From: a virus
Virus record (IMG/VR): IMGVR_UViG_3300022699_000083
Location: 1 to 27,205 of that record
Length of the DNA stretch: 27,205 bases
Direction: 5' to 3' (one strand)
The notes under the pieces: model-generated
Seen by the model: the letters and a program-made list of their open reading frames with translations, nothing else
Databases searched by the model: none
What the model was told of the DNA's origin: nothing
Position numbers and translations under genes: made by a program
Shown: positions 6,559 to 14,311 of the stretch, in pieces
Layout of the letters: each line of letters begins with the position of its first letter
Numbering within the stretch: the stretch's first letter is position 1

Positions 6559-7476
6559 TTACGGTGTATATCCACCTGTTACTGTTATAGTCCATCCTTT
6601 ACCTACTAAACTATCAATAGCTGCTTCACCTGTTGCACTTGGTGCTTGACCACCACTTTGTGTAAATGTACCGTTACTAACACCGCTTGTGTCTAAACTA
6701 ACTAATATATCGTCTATTGATTGGGTTGTTAGGTTAGTGTTTTTAAATGCATCTGAGTAATTAGTAGCTGATGTTGTATCAAAAGCGTTTGCAGGGAACG
6801 ATGCAAGACTTGAACAACTATTCCAAGTATTTACAAAAGTAGTATTACTACTTGTATCTAATAACGGAAATGATGTTAGACTTGAGCAACTAGTAAAGGC
6901 ACTTCCAAAACTAGTAACACTACTTGTATCAATTAAAGGAATAGAAATTAATGATGAACACCCTATAAACATTCTTTCTAATCTTGTGGCACGACTTGTA
7001 TCAATTAAAGGTATAGAAATTAATGATGAACACAATCCAAAACAGTTAAAAAAATCAGTAACATTATCAAAATTACCTGCATCAGTAGCACTTATAACCA
7101 TATTAGAACAACCCATAAAAGCTCTAAATTGACTTGTACTACCTAATCCATAAATACCAAAATTCTTTATATCTAACAACTTAAACCTATCTCCAACATT
7201 AGCAAAATACATATAAGGAAAACTACCACTTATAAATATATCATAAGTACCTGCACTGGGGAATGTAATAGTTTGATTACCTGTAACACCTGTTATAGTT
7301 TGACCATCTGATGTTTCAATATCGTAGTTAAACGCTTGTGTTATTCCTGTTGTTCTTGTAGGTATTGTAAATTGGTCGCTATTAGACGTACCTGCGTTGT
7401 CTGTTTTAACTGTAATTATAAAACGCTCGTCTACTGCACCACCGCCATATTTCCTTGCTATTACTCGTCTTTGCAT
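6559..7476 (-). CDS. BspA-like leucine-rich repeat protein, probable receptor-binding appendage
   Basis: The 305-residue protein starts with a beta-rich module (TDNAGTSNSDQFTIP, then TYDIFISGSFP) like the N-terminal part of BspA-type surface proteins. From about residue 120 it has at least four 24-residue repeats of the DTSxVTxFxxxFxxCSSLxSxPLL type (the DUF285/BspA leucine-rich repeats). Each repeat has CSSL, and PL in the best copies. There is no signal peptide, so it should act on the virion rather than be exported by the host. With an Mtd-N-like gene directly upstream (1-bp TAATG overlap), a host-adhesion role is likely. Confidence 0.75.
   Translation of the reverse strand: MQRRVIARKYGGGAVDERFIITVKTDNAGTSNSDQFTIPTRTTGITQAFNYDIETSDGQTITGVTGNQTITFPSAGTYDIFISGSFPYMYFANVGDRFKLLDIKNFGIYGLGSTSQFRAFMGCSNMVISATDAGNFDNVTDFFNCFGLCSSLISIPLIDTSRATRLERMFIGCSSLISIPLIDTSSVTSFGSAFTSCSSLTSFPLLDTSSNTTFVNTWNSCSSLASFPANAFDTTSATNYSDAFKNTNLTTQSIDDILVSLDTSGVSNGTFTQSGGQAPSATGEAAIDSLVGKGWTITVTGGYTP
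6922..7033 (-). repeat. Near-identical 72-bp-period repeat inside the BspA-like gene
   Basis: Forty bases at 6922-6961 and 6994-7033 differ at one position. They encode successive CSSLISIPLIDTS segments, so the period of 72 bp equals one 24-residue leucine-rich repeat. Near identity at DNA level suggests recent duplication or gene conversion of one repeat unit. Confidence 0.8.
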
Positions 7477-7970
7477 TAGCTTAGGTTTTCAATGGTTAGT
7501 ATATTAACTTGCGTGCCGTCTGCTTTTTTATAGCAATCAAACGTTAATCTATTGTCTATTGTACCGTCGTATGTGTCACTTGTAGGCGTTACCGTTGTGC
7601 TTAACCACGTTGGCGCAAAGTCACCTGTAAGTGTAACATTAAACGCTGCTGCTTTTCCTATAACTAAACTTTCTACGCTAAAGTCGGTATCTGCTGTCAT
7701 CTCTAATACCTTACGTCTTGAATTGTCAAAGTTAAAGGTATAGGTACCGCTAACTGTATTATCTTCGGTTAGGTCGGAAAATATTTGTTGTTCGTCTGGC
7801 GTTGCACCGCTTAAATAACTTAAATCATTCCAATTATCAGTTCCGTTGCCTATTTTACTTTGCAATGTATCGGTTTCAAAACCATATTCCCCATCTGCTA
7901 AAACAGGGTTAGCACTCGTCCATTGTGCTGCTGTTCCTCTTCTTAATTTTATTAAATCTATTCTTGGCAT
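7476..7970 (-). CDS. Tail fibre protein with Mtd-like N-terminal domain
   Basis: The first 55 residues contain LRRGTAAQWTSANPVLADGE, then GFETDT, KIGNGTDNWNDLSYL. This is the conserved N-terminal attachment domain seen in the Bordetella phage major tropism determinant and many other fibres. The remaining 110 residues are beta-rich with no further recognised motif. The protein (164 aa) is much shorter than Mtd, so it may attach or trimerise while neighbouring gene products contact the host. Confidence 0.75.
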   Translation of the reverse strand: MPRIDLIKLRRGTAAQWTSANPVLADGEYGFETDTLQSKIGNGTDNWNDLSYLSGATPDEQQIFSDLTEDNTVSGTYTFNFDNSRRKVLEMTADTDFSVESLVIGKAAAFNVTLTGDFAPTWLSTTVTPTSDTYDGTIDNRLTFDCYKKADGTQVNILTIENLS

Positions 7971-7975
7971 ATCTA

Positions 7976-8110
7976 TTATGGTGTTCCGCCATCTATTGTA
8001 CCATCAAAGCCCTCGCTTCTATTTACAATAGGTTGCAATGTTACTTTATTATTATTTTGTGTTACCTCAACATTGACCAATTCAACGTTTTGAGTTACTT
8101 CTATTGTCAT
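7976..8110 (-). CDS. Micro-gene in the tail-fibre operon (44 aa)
   Basis: The ATG at 8110 overlaps the upstream TGA (ATGA), and 44 codons run to TAA at 7976-7978. The peptide alternates VTQNVELVNVEVTQ-type strands and ends in DGGTP, the same five residues that end the product of 8457-8771. The 4-bp coupling and protein-like composition make it a credible gene. Short beta-strand proteins of this sort are common among fibre genes of Bacteroidota phages; function unknown. Confidence 0.6.
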   Translation of the reverse strand: MTIEVTQNVELVNVEVTQNNNKVTLQPIVNRSEGFDGTIDGGTP

Positions 8111-8460
8111 TTTGTGTATTCTTTAATGATTGTGTATTCTACATTAAAATACGTCTTTTTATCACCGCTAACCTCTGTTATCTCTAAGTCACCAATAAAT
8201 GTACCTACTGGCAAATTATTATTGTTAGCAGAAACTTCGTCAATCTCAAAATTATTAGCATCAATTACAGTAATACCGTTACCGTTGCTTATATCTATTA
8301 TTTTACTGTTGCCTTTATAAATTTGCATTTTAATTGTAGCAGTTGTTAAGTTGCCACTATAATTACTTAATGCAAATGATATTTTAGGTATTGTATCGCC
8401 TTGCTTTATAAAACCACATACGGGTATTTTTAACGTTACTATGTTGCAATTACTACTCAT
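8107..8460 (-). CDS. Beta-sandwich appendage protein (BppU-like N-domain)
   Basis: The 117-residue protein reads as one beta-sandwich. After a Cys-containing start it has FIKQGDTIPKISFAL, TTATIKMQIYKG, and ends DLEITEVSGDKKTYFNVEYTI. The order (a GDT start, a TATIxMQI strand, LPVGTFIGDLEI, then TYxxVEYTI) resembles the N-terminal domain of baseplate upper proteins such as BppU. A structural connector in the host-recognition device is therefore likely. It overlaps both neighbours by 4 bp. Confidence 0.55.
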   Translation of the reverse strand: MSSNCNIVTLKIPVCGFIKQGDTIPKISFALSNYSGNLTTATIKMQIYKGNSKIIDISNGNGITVIDANNFEIDEVSANNNNLPVGTFIGDLEITEVSGDKKTYFNVEYTIIKEYTK

Positions 8461-8771
8461 GGTGTACCTCCGTCTATTTCGCTTAACGTTACCTCTGTTG
8501 TGCCACCAGCAAACGGATAACCTAAAGCTATTAATCTTTGTTTTAATTCATTAGCATTAGGAAAGGTCTCTGCACTCCCACCGTCATCAAAAACAGTTAC
8601 ATTAGCAAAGTTATAACCCTCTCTATCAAATATTACACGACCACTAAAACTTCTTAACTTAACTATATCACCATCAAATATTATAGTAATATCATTAGCA
8701 CCATAATCATTATAATTTGGGTCTTCATGCTGAAAGTTCTTGTTTCCGTATTTACGTATTGTTAAACTCAT
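8457..8771 (-). CDS. Hypothetical tail-appendage protein (104 aa)
   Basis: The protein has a beta-rich N-terminal half (NDITIIFDGDIVKLRSFSG) and a helix with NANELKQRLIALGYPFAGG before a terminal EIDGGTP. There is no signal peptide or TM. It sits in an ATGA-coupled run of appendage genes and overlaps its upstream neighbour by one base (start 8771, neighbour's stop 8771). Probably a minor structural or fibre component; family not recognised. Confidence 0.6.
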   Translation of the reverse strand: MSLTIRKYGNKNFQHEDPNYNDYGANDITIIFDGDIVKLRSFSGRVIFDREGYNFANVTVFDDGGSAETFPNANELKQRLIALGYPFAGGTTEVTLSEIDGGTP

Positions 8772-9829
8772 TATATTAATCTTTTTCTAACAACACATTG
8801 CCAACCTATAACCTCTACATCTGCGGTATCGTCTGTAAATATTTCAAACCTTGCACCATTGTTTAAGGTTTCTGTATTTAACATTGTTATACTTCCGTAA
8901 CTTGGCAAATCATGTTCGGTTGCTGTTTTAAACTCTGCTGCTGTTATAAAAGGTATGTCGTATTCGCTTCCAGTTCCCATGGCTGCTTTTAATCTTAATT
9001 TAACCGTTTGGTTTGCTGAATTTGTAGTTATTTTAGCCATAAAACGTATTACAACTTCATCACCTAATTCTAAACCACTAAAATCAAATAAATTTCCACT
9101 TGTGTCCCAAACATCAAGAATATTATTTAAAGAGTATGTTTTATTTGTAAAAGCACCTGCACCATCATTAGTAAGTGCTGTCCAAGTTGATGCACTTACA
9201 GCAATTGGTGTCGTAGATGTTGCATTGTCATTGTAATCATAAATACCAAACGACTGCGCTTTTTCACCAATTGGTTTAACATAACTAGGTACTATTGTAT
9301 TACCTCTACCAGCTTTATTAACCATTAATCCATCTACATAGACAAAAGTAGTAATCTCTGCCGTTATAGCACTTTTTAAAGTAAATTGAAATGTAATATC
9401 GTCACCTTTGCCTAAATTATAATTTTGATCCGCTTGAAATCTAACCCAAGTGTCATTTATATCCTCATCTGCATCTGTACTACCTAACGTACAAGTTTGT
9501 GTATCTAATCTCACCGCATTTTGATATATTAAAACATCTACAACCCTAACCTCTTCTGCAATATCTTTCTTTAAAAACCATGATATTTGATAATCACCAG
9601 CGGTAGGTATTGCAGTATCTTGGTCGCTATTTGTTACAATTATATCACTCGCAGGTGTATTATTCTGTATTCTTAAAGAACTTTCACCCTCTATATAATT
9701 GTCTGCATTTAAAACAACAGTGCCACTACCACTAGCAACTGTCCACGTTCCTGTCTCAAACGTTAAAGCTGGGTTTGCTATGTTATCAGCGTAATTTTGT
9801 CCGTTTATTCTATTTACTACGTGTGCCAT
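8771..9829 (-). CDS. Tail appendage protein with carbohydrate-binding-like beta-sandwich
   Basis: The 352-residue protein has an N-terminal half with the layout of CBM4/9-like jelly rolls: NPALTFETGTWTVASGSGTV, ESSLRIQNNTPASD, then YQISWFLKKD and VYVDGLMV. The second half (from about 195) is another beta-rich unit with GDEVVIRFMAKI. It probably binds a surface glycan as part of the tail tip or fibre. No catalytic residues are evident. It lies between two other fibre-type genes. Confidence 0.6.
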   Translation of the reverse strand: MAHVVNRINGQNYADNIANPALTFETGTWTVASGSGTVVLNADNYIEGESSLRIQNNTPASDIIVTNSDQDTAIPTAGDYQISWFLKKDIAEEVRVVDVLIYQNAVRLDTQTCTLGSTDADEDINDTWVRFQADQNYNLGKGDDITFQFTLKSAITAEITTFVYVDGLMVNKAGRGNTIVPSYVKPIGEKAQSFGIYDYNDNATSTTPIAVSASTWTALTNDGAGAFTNKTYSLNNILDVWDTSGNLFDFSGLELGDEVVIRFMAKITTNSANQTVKLRLKAAMGTGSEYDIPFITAAEFKTATEHDLPSYGSITMLNTETLNNGARFEIFTDDTADVEVIGWQCVVRKRLI

Positions 9830-9832
9830 ATC

Positions 9833-10309
9833 TTATAAATTTGAGCCAAATGTTATGTTAAAATTCAAAACCTCTTCAGGGAAAATAACACCATTAAATC
9901 TTAATCTACTTAAAGCTAAAGGTGTTGTTTGATTTTGAACAGAACACCAACTAGGTGAACTGCCATTGCCATAAAACGCATTGCCATAAAATGTTTTATC
10001 TTCAACGCACTTATAATCGTTGTCATCTATATTAATTATTGCAACTCTAGCAGAAGAACCTGTGTTACGAACTGTACCTGTCATGTGTATCTGCCTTCCT
10101 ACTTTCATTATTTGTATAACATAATCAAAATATGCTGCTGCGCTAAGTATAGAACCACTTGCTTCAGTTTCTTCTATGACATCACCATAAACCAACTCAC
10201 CAATACTATTAGCGTTTGTGTGCATTGTCGCTCTATGATCTGCACTCGGGATATTACCCCCATCTGGTAAATTTGCGTTAATTAAACTTATATAATCTGC
10301 CTTATTCAT
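9833..10309 (-). CDS. Tail fibre-type protein (158 aa)
   Basis: The start MNKADYISLINANLPDGGNI, followed by PSADHRATMHTNANSIGELV, matches a short N-terminal helix-turn module I know from many Bacteroidota phage fibre proteins. The rest is beta-rich, with IQIMKVGRQIHMTGTVRNT typical of fibre shaft or head strands. There is no signal peptide. Likely a small trimeric fibre or receptor-binding protein. Confidence 0.65.
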   Translation of the reverse strand: MNKADYISLINANLPDGGNIPSADHRATMHTNANSIGELVYGDVIEETEASGSILSAAAYFDYVIQIMKVGRQIHMTGTVRNTGSSARVAIINIDDNDYKCVEDKTFYGNAFYGNGSSPSWCSVQNQTTPLALSRLRFNGVIFPEEVLNFNITFGSNL

Positions 10310-10315
10310 AATATC

Positions 10316-11500
10316 TTAATTTGTAAAATAATCTGTACTATCATAATCCACACTACTATAATCACCAGCTCTTAATGTAAATACCCATGTGATACTATCA
10401 TTGATAGCTTCATTAAAAACACCTAAACCACTAACTAAACCTTCTGAAACATGAACATAATACGTATCATCAGCTAAAGTATTTACTGGCGAAGTGTCTG
10501 TTATTACTTTTAATTGGTTTCCATCCTGTATAAGCATATCAGACTCATCAAAAGTATCTATTAAAGCATTAGAACTATTATATACTTTTACTGTTCCTGT
10601 ATTTAATGTTATGTCAATATTAGCATCAACAGACATAGCGTCTATAATATATCCTGTAACATAAGTTCCGAAAGGATTAAAATTACTTAATATAAGACCT
10701 GTGAATAATTGGAAAGTGTAAGGACTTGTATCGTTGTAATTCTTAGCAACCGTTAAGTCAGTAGCGAAATAATTAGTGTCACCTAAACGCTCTGAACTAC
10801 CCACAACTGGCTTATTGGTAACCCTAACGCTATCCATATAAATCAATTCGTGCTTTAACAATATATTTAAACGCTCGAATGTGAATCTATTTATTTGCTC
10901 AATAGCGTATTGCTCAAACTTCTTAATTAAAGCCCTTGCGCTTATGGTATTGTTGCGGGATATTTGGAAATAGTCCTCTGTTTCTGTGTCATCAACAGGA
11001 ATATCAAAATACATCGATAAAGATATTGACTGCCATACATTAGCATTAGTATAACCTATCCCCTCGAAGTCGTCGTAATTCTTATACTTAAAAAAAACAG
11101 TTCGTTCAGATTGGTAAGCGGTTATATTTATAGGGTTAGTATAAAAGTTGGCATTTGAACTAAGCATATCAAACTTAATTAACACCGTTTGCCTATAAAA
11201 GTCAACACCTAAATTTATTAATTCAATTTTACATTGGTTGTTTCCGTTGCTATCTGTAAATTCTTCTATAAATACATTATCTGTAATATCTTCCAATACG
11301 TTATCTTGGCAATCAATAACAAATACTTCGCAATCGCTATCTAAAGATACGCCACCGTCAAAGTTAGTTATTTGTAAATAAGATTTATTGGGTAATAATT
11401 GTATAGGGTTGTAGAAGTAATGCGTAGCGACTGGACTGTCGTCTATATTTAGGGCATCACTTAAATTGTCTTTAAGTCGTAAAAAAGAATAATCTATCAT
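10316..11500 (-). CDS. Tail tip / baseplate structural protein
   Basis: This 394-residue beta-rich protein follows the large tail-tip gene and begins the receptor-binding gene run, and its last part (GDYSSVDYDSTDYF) is acidic. I see no enzymatic motif. Position between an 877-residue tail-tip protein and fibres fits a baseplate hub or fibre-attachment component. It has its own leader with a TAnnTTTG element and a hairpin, so it may head a separate tail-fibre transcript. Confidence 0.6.
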   Translation of the reverse strand: MIDYSFLRLKDNLSDALNIDDSPVATHYFYNPIQLLPNKSYLQITNFDGGVSLDSDCEVFVIDCQDNVLEDITDNVFIEEFTDSNGNNQCKIELINLGVDFYRQTVLIKFDMLSSNANFYTNPINITAYQSERTVFFKYKNYDDFEGIGYTNANVWQSISLSMYFDIPVDDTETEDYFQISRNNTISARALIKKFEQYAIEQINRFTFERLNILLKHELIYMDSVRVTNKPVVGSSERLGDTNYFATDLTVAKNYNDTSPYTFQLFTGLILSNFNPFGTYVTGYIIDAMSVDANIDITLNTGTVKVYNSSNALIDTFDESDMLIQDGNQLKVITDTSPVNTLADDTYYVHVSEGLVSGLGVFNEAINDSITWVFTLRAGDYSSVDYDSTDYFTN

Positions 11501-11504
11501 TAAA

Positions 11505-11523
11505 CGATGTTATCACAACATTG
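11505..11523. promoter_or_regulatory. Hairpin/dyad in the leader of the fibre operon
   Basis: CGATGTT and AACATTG flank the 5-base spacer ATCAC, giving a 7-bp stem (one G-T pair) that ends 4 bp before the ATG complement at 11498-11500. It could be an operator or an RNA hairpin that controls access to the start codon. There is no U-tract after it, so it is not a terminator. Confidence 0.4.
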
Positions 11524-11532
11524 TACTTATTA

Positions 11533-11540
11533 CAAAAATA
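11533..11540 (-). promoter_or_regulatory. TAnnTTTG-like -7 element for the fibre operon
   Basis: On the - strand it reads TATTTTTG, 32 bp before the start codon at 11500. No TTG is present at the expected -33 distance, and the region is T-rich, so the match is weaker than the other promoter candidates. Confidence 0.35.
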
Positions 11541-11587
11541 TAAAAAAAATCCGATTATTAGTAAAATTATTTTAGAATTACAAATTT

Positions 11588-14221
11588 TTAACCAACTAAA
11601 TACCCTAATAAGTCACTAACACTATCAAAAGTTAAACCATCTACGGTAACTTGGTCAAATCTTGTAGGGTTAATCACTGGCAATTTTTTAGCATCGTAAA
11701 TTTTAAAATAATCACCATCAAACTCGTAAAAAGGACTTGATAATGTGTCTAATGGATAACCGACTTCGTTTATAATAACATTGTCATTACTTAACTCAAT
11801 ACTAACACCATTACCCTCGTTGCGCTCCTCACCCGTTAATGTTAATGTTTCGGTACTTGGTATGTAGTCTAACTTTGTAGGATATAATTTAATAACCTTG
11901 CCTTTATTGTCAACGCATCTAATAAAGCCACCTATGCTATTGTCTGCGTTAACAGTATCTAAATCGGTTAAGACGTTGCTCATAGCGTCAAAAGGTACTA
12001 ATAACCTTGTCGTGTATAAATAAGGCGTTATTAAGCCATTGCCTAAGTTTTCATTAGTTATATCAGCATCCTCTGTTATTGGTAAAGTTTCATTATTAAA
12101 TTGCGTAGTACATTCGCCGTTATCCTTAAAGTAAGTATTCCTAAAAGTGCCATCAGGTTTGAATTTAGATGCCGTTGCAAGGTATGGCTTCCAAGTGTCA
12201 ATATTACGTTTAATTGAGTATCTTAAATTAGCGTAATTGTCACCATTTAGTAAGTTATCAAAGAATATTAAGCCCTCGTTTGTTCTATTGGTGAATAAAA
12301 CGTTTGTATAAGGATATTCAACCTCTGTATAGCTTGGACCCTCAAAAGTTTGGTTAATAGGATTAATAGGGTTTAACGTTATTATAGTTGTTTCTATTTC
12401 AGCAACTGTATAAGTACCCTCGTTGTCATCGCTCAATATCTCAAAGCTATCACCAACGCCAAAGCCTAAAAGTTCCCAACTTGGTAAGTTAGCATCTTTT
12501 AATAATTGCACTTGACCGTCGTCGTTTACGTTGTGTTCCATTTGTGCGCTAAAACCACCTTTACTGTTAGGTGCTAACGGCACAACATCTAACAAGAACA
12601 TTTTATCGTCATCACTTGTTGAGGTCGTTTCTTTGGCTGCGAGTTTCCTTGTTGCTTCCAACTTAAACGCATCACGTATAGCGTTAATCTCAATGCTTTT
12701 AGTGTTTTCTACTTGCTTATTAGATAATAGCCATTGACTCTCTGTATGTATGGCGTCTGTGGTATTTTGCTCTTCACGATCTTGCTCATACGTTTTGTAT
12801 TTAAACTCAAACTCGTTTATGGCATAACGCTCATTAAAAGTAGAGTTAAAACTATCGTCTGGGCTTGTAACAAATGCCCCTATTTCGTTATTAGCGTAAT
12901 AATCTGAATAATGACCAATGTATAAATTATCTTTAACTTGATAATCTGCATTTAATTCTAAAAGGTCATCCATTAAATCATTGAACTTAACAGGAAATGC
13001 TAAATCGGTACGTTGTTTAATTAAGTTACCAGTCGTGGCAAATTGCTCATAATACTCACCGTTTAGGTCGTAACGTGGTGCAAATACATCATATCCGTTT
13101 ATTCTGTCTATATTCGCTTTAATTACATCTATGTACCTAACGCCTTTTATTACGGTGTCTATGGCTGTAGCGGTTGCCGTTATTTTAATATCCATACTAT
13201 CGTATGTAAATAACGTGTTTGACCCTAAAACAGTTGTAACGGTAAAATCCATTGATAAAAACAACCCTTGCGGAATATTTGGTATTGTTAAAGTGTAGTC
13301 ACTATTAAAACTACCTACATTATTTAATTCATCTACAACATACTCATTAATTACATCACCGTTAAAATTAGACACAACAAAGCGTAAAACCATAGAATAA
13401 AACGTTGGATTTTGTACACTTGTTATAACAAAATCAAAATTAGATATTTCTATAATTAGATTTGACAAATTAAAAAGTGCTTCTACATACCTAAAGTTTA
13501 ATCTGTTTTTACTTTGAACAAAAGCCAAATTTCCAATTACAGTAACATCGTTAGGAATAAAAGACAAAGTGTTTTCTATGCCTGATGTTTTTACTTGTGG
13601 TGTAAAATTAAAAGATCCACTCGCATCTAAAGCATATGACGTAAAGTTGTTTGATGGTGTTTCAAAACTACTTATCTGAGTTATAGGCTTCGCTTTTAAT
13701 AATATGTTTTCGGTTGCTGCTGGTGTTACATTATTACCATCTAAGTCCTCTTTACTAAATATATTCGTAACAATGTCTGAACGTCTTTTAACAAGTTGCT
13801 TAGATTGCACTTGTACGGCTCGGCAACTAAAATACGTTATGCCGTCCGTTTCTGCTGTTTGAAAGTCTAAGTTTGACGGTATAAACAAAGTACCGTCTAA
13901 TTCTATTTCTAAATCAACATCAGCCTCAAAGCCGTGTAAATTATATGTTTCTATTAACCAATCAAAACCTTGCGTTAGGTTATAAATTACCGTTCCATTT
14001 GGTAATTGCTGAAAACTATCTACACTATCATAATTGCCTTTGTAAAAGTTTAGGTTTATTTCTTCGTTTATCTTGTAAACGTCACGACCATAACGCTTAT
14101 CTTCTTGCTCAACAATAAAAGAAGCACCATCAAAACCAATAGGCTCTGTTATTTCCTTACGACCAAAAGACCCTTCATTTTTGAAGTTAAGGTAAAATTT
14201 ATATCCTAAAACGTTTGACAT
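11588..14221 (-). CDS. Large tail-tip / baseplate protein (Dit/Tal-like by position)
   Basis: The 877-residue protein is the first gene after the tape measure. It begins YKFYLNFKNEG and EITEPIGFDGASF, resembling baseplate proteins of flavobacterial siphophages. The middle contains VIKANIDRINGYDVFAPRYDL and repeated beta segments, and the C-terminal part has VVIRC-like strands and FDQVTVDGLTFDS. No peptidase or lysozyme motif is visible. Position and size fit the distal tail hub with tail-associated protein functions combined. An 87-bp AT-rich gap with a run of eight T residues follows its stop. Confidence 0.65.
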   Translation of the reverse strand: MSNVLGYKFYLNFKNEGSFGRKEITEPIGFDGASFIVEQEDKRYGRDVYKINEEINLNFYKGNYDSVDSFQQLPNGTVIYNLTQGFDWLIETYNLHGFEADVDLEIELDGTLFIPSNLDFQTAETDGITYFSCRAVQVQSKQLVKRRSDIVTNIFSKEDLDGNNVTPAATENILLKAKPITQISSFETPSNNFTSYALDASGSFNFTPQVKTSGIENTLSFIPNDVTVIGNLAFVQSKNRLNFRYVEALFNLSNLIIEISNFDFVITSVQNPTFYSMVLRFVVSNFNGDVINEYVVDELNNVGSFNSDYTLTIPNIPQGLFLSMDFTVTTVLGSNTLFTYDSMDIKITATATAIDTVIKGVRYIDVIKANIDRINGYDVFAPRYDLNGEYYEQFATTGNLIKQRTDLAFPVKFNDLMDDLLELNADYQVKDNLYIGHYSDYYANNEIGAFVTSPDDSFNSTFNERYAINEFEFKYKTYEQDREEQNTTDAIHTESQWLLSNKQVENTKSIEINAIRDAFKLEATRKLAAKETTSTSDDDKMFLLDVVPLAPNSKGGFSAQMEHNVNDDGQVQLLKDANLPSWELLGFGVGDSFEILSDDNEGTYTVAEIETTIITLNPINPINQTFEGPSYTEVEYPYTNVLFTNRTNEGLIFFDNLLNGDNYANLRYSIKRNIDTWKPYLATASKFKPDGTFRNTYFKDNGECTTQFNNETLPITEDADITNENLGNGLITPYLYTTRLLVPFDAMSNVLTDLDTVNADNSIGGFIRCVDNKGKVIKLYPTKLDYIPSTETLTLTGEERNEGNGVSIELSNDNVIINEVGYPLDTLSSPFYEFDGDYFKIYDAKKLPVINPTRFDQVTVDGLTFDSVSDLLGYLVG

Positions 14222-14280
14222 TTAATTTTATTTTATTAATTTAGTAATGTTTTGAATTTTACACTCATTAATTAATAGCG

Positions 14281-14311
14281 AAAAAGAGAGTTGTGCGTCG
14301 GCTCTCTTTTT
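14281..14311 (-). terminator. Rho-independent terminator after the tape measure gene
   Basis: AAAAAGAGAG and CTCTCTTTTT form a perfect 10-bp stem around an 11-base loop. The A and T tracts at both ends make it usable in either direction. It starts one base after the tape measure stop (14312-14314) and precedes the next - strand gene by 60 bp. That 60-bp gap is AT-rich, with no recognisable TAnnTTTG element. Confidence 0.8.

Noticed and set aside
6559-7970. Diversity-generating retroelement acting on the Mtd-N-like or leucine-rich-repeat gene
   Set aside because: No reverse transcriptase or template repeat is visible in the window; the internal repeats are coding leucine-rich repeats with a 72-bp period.
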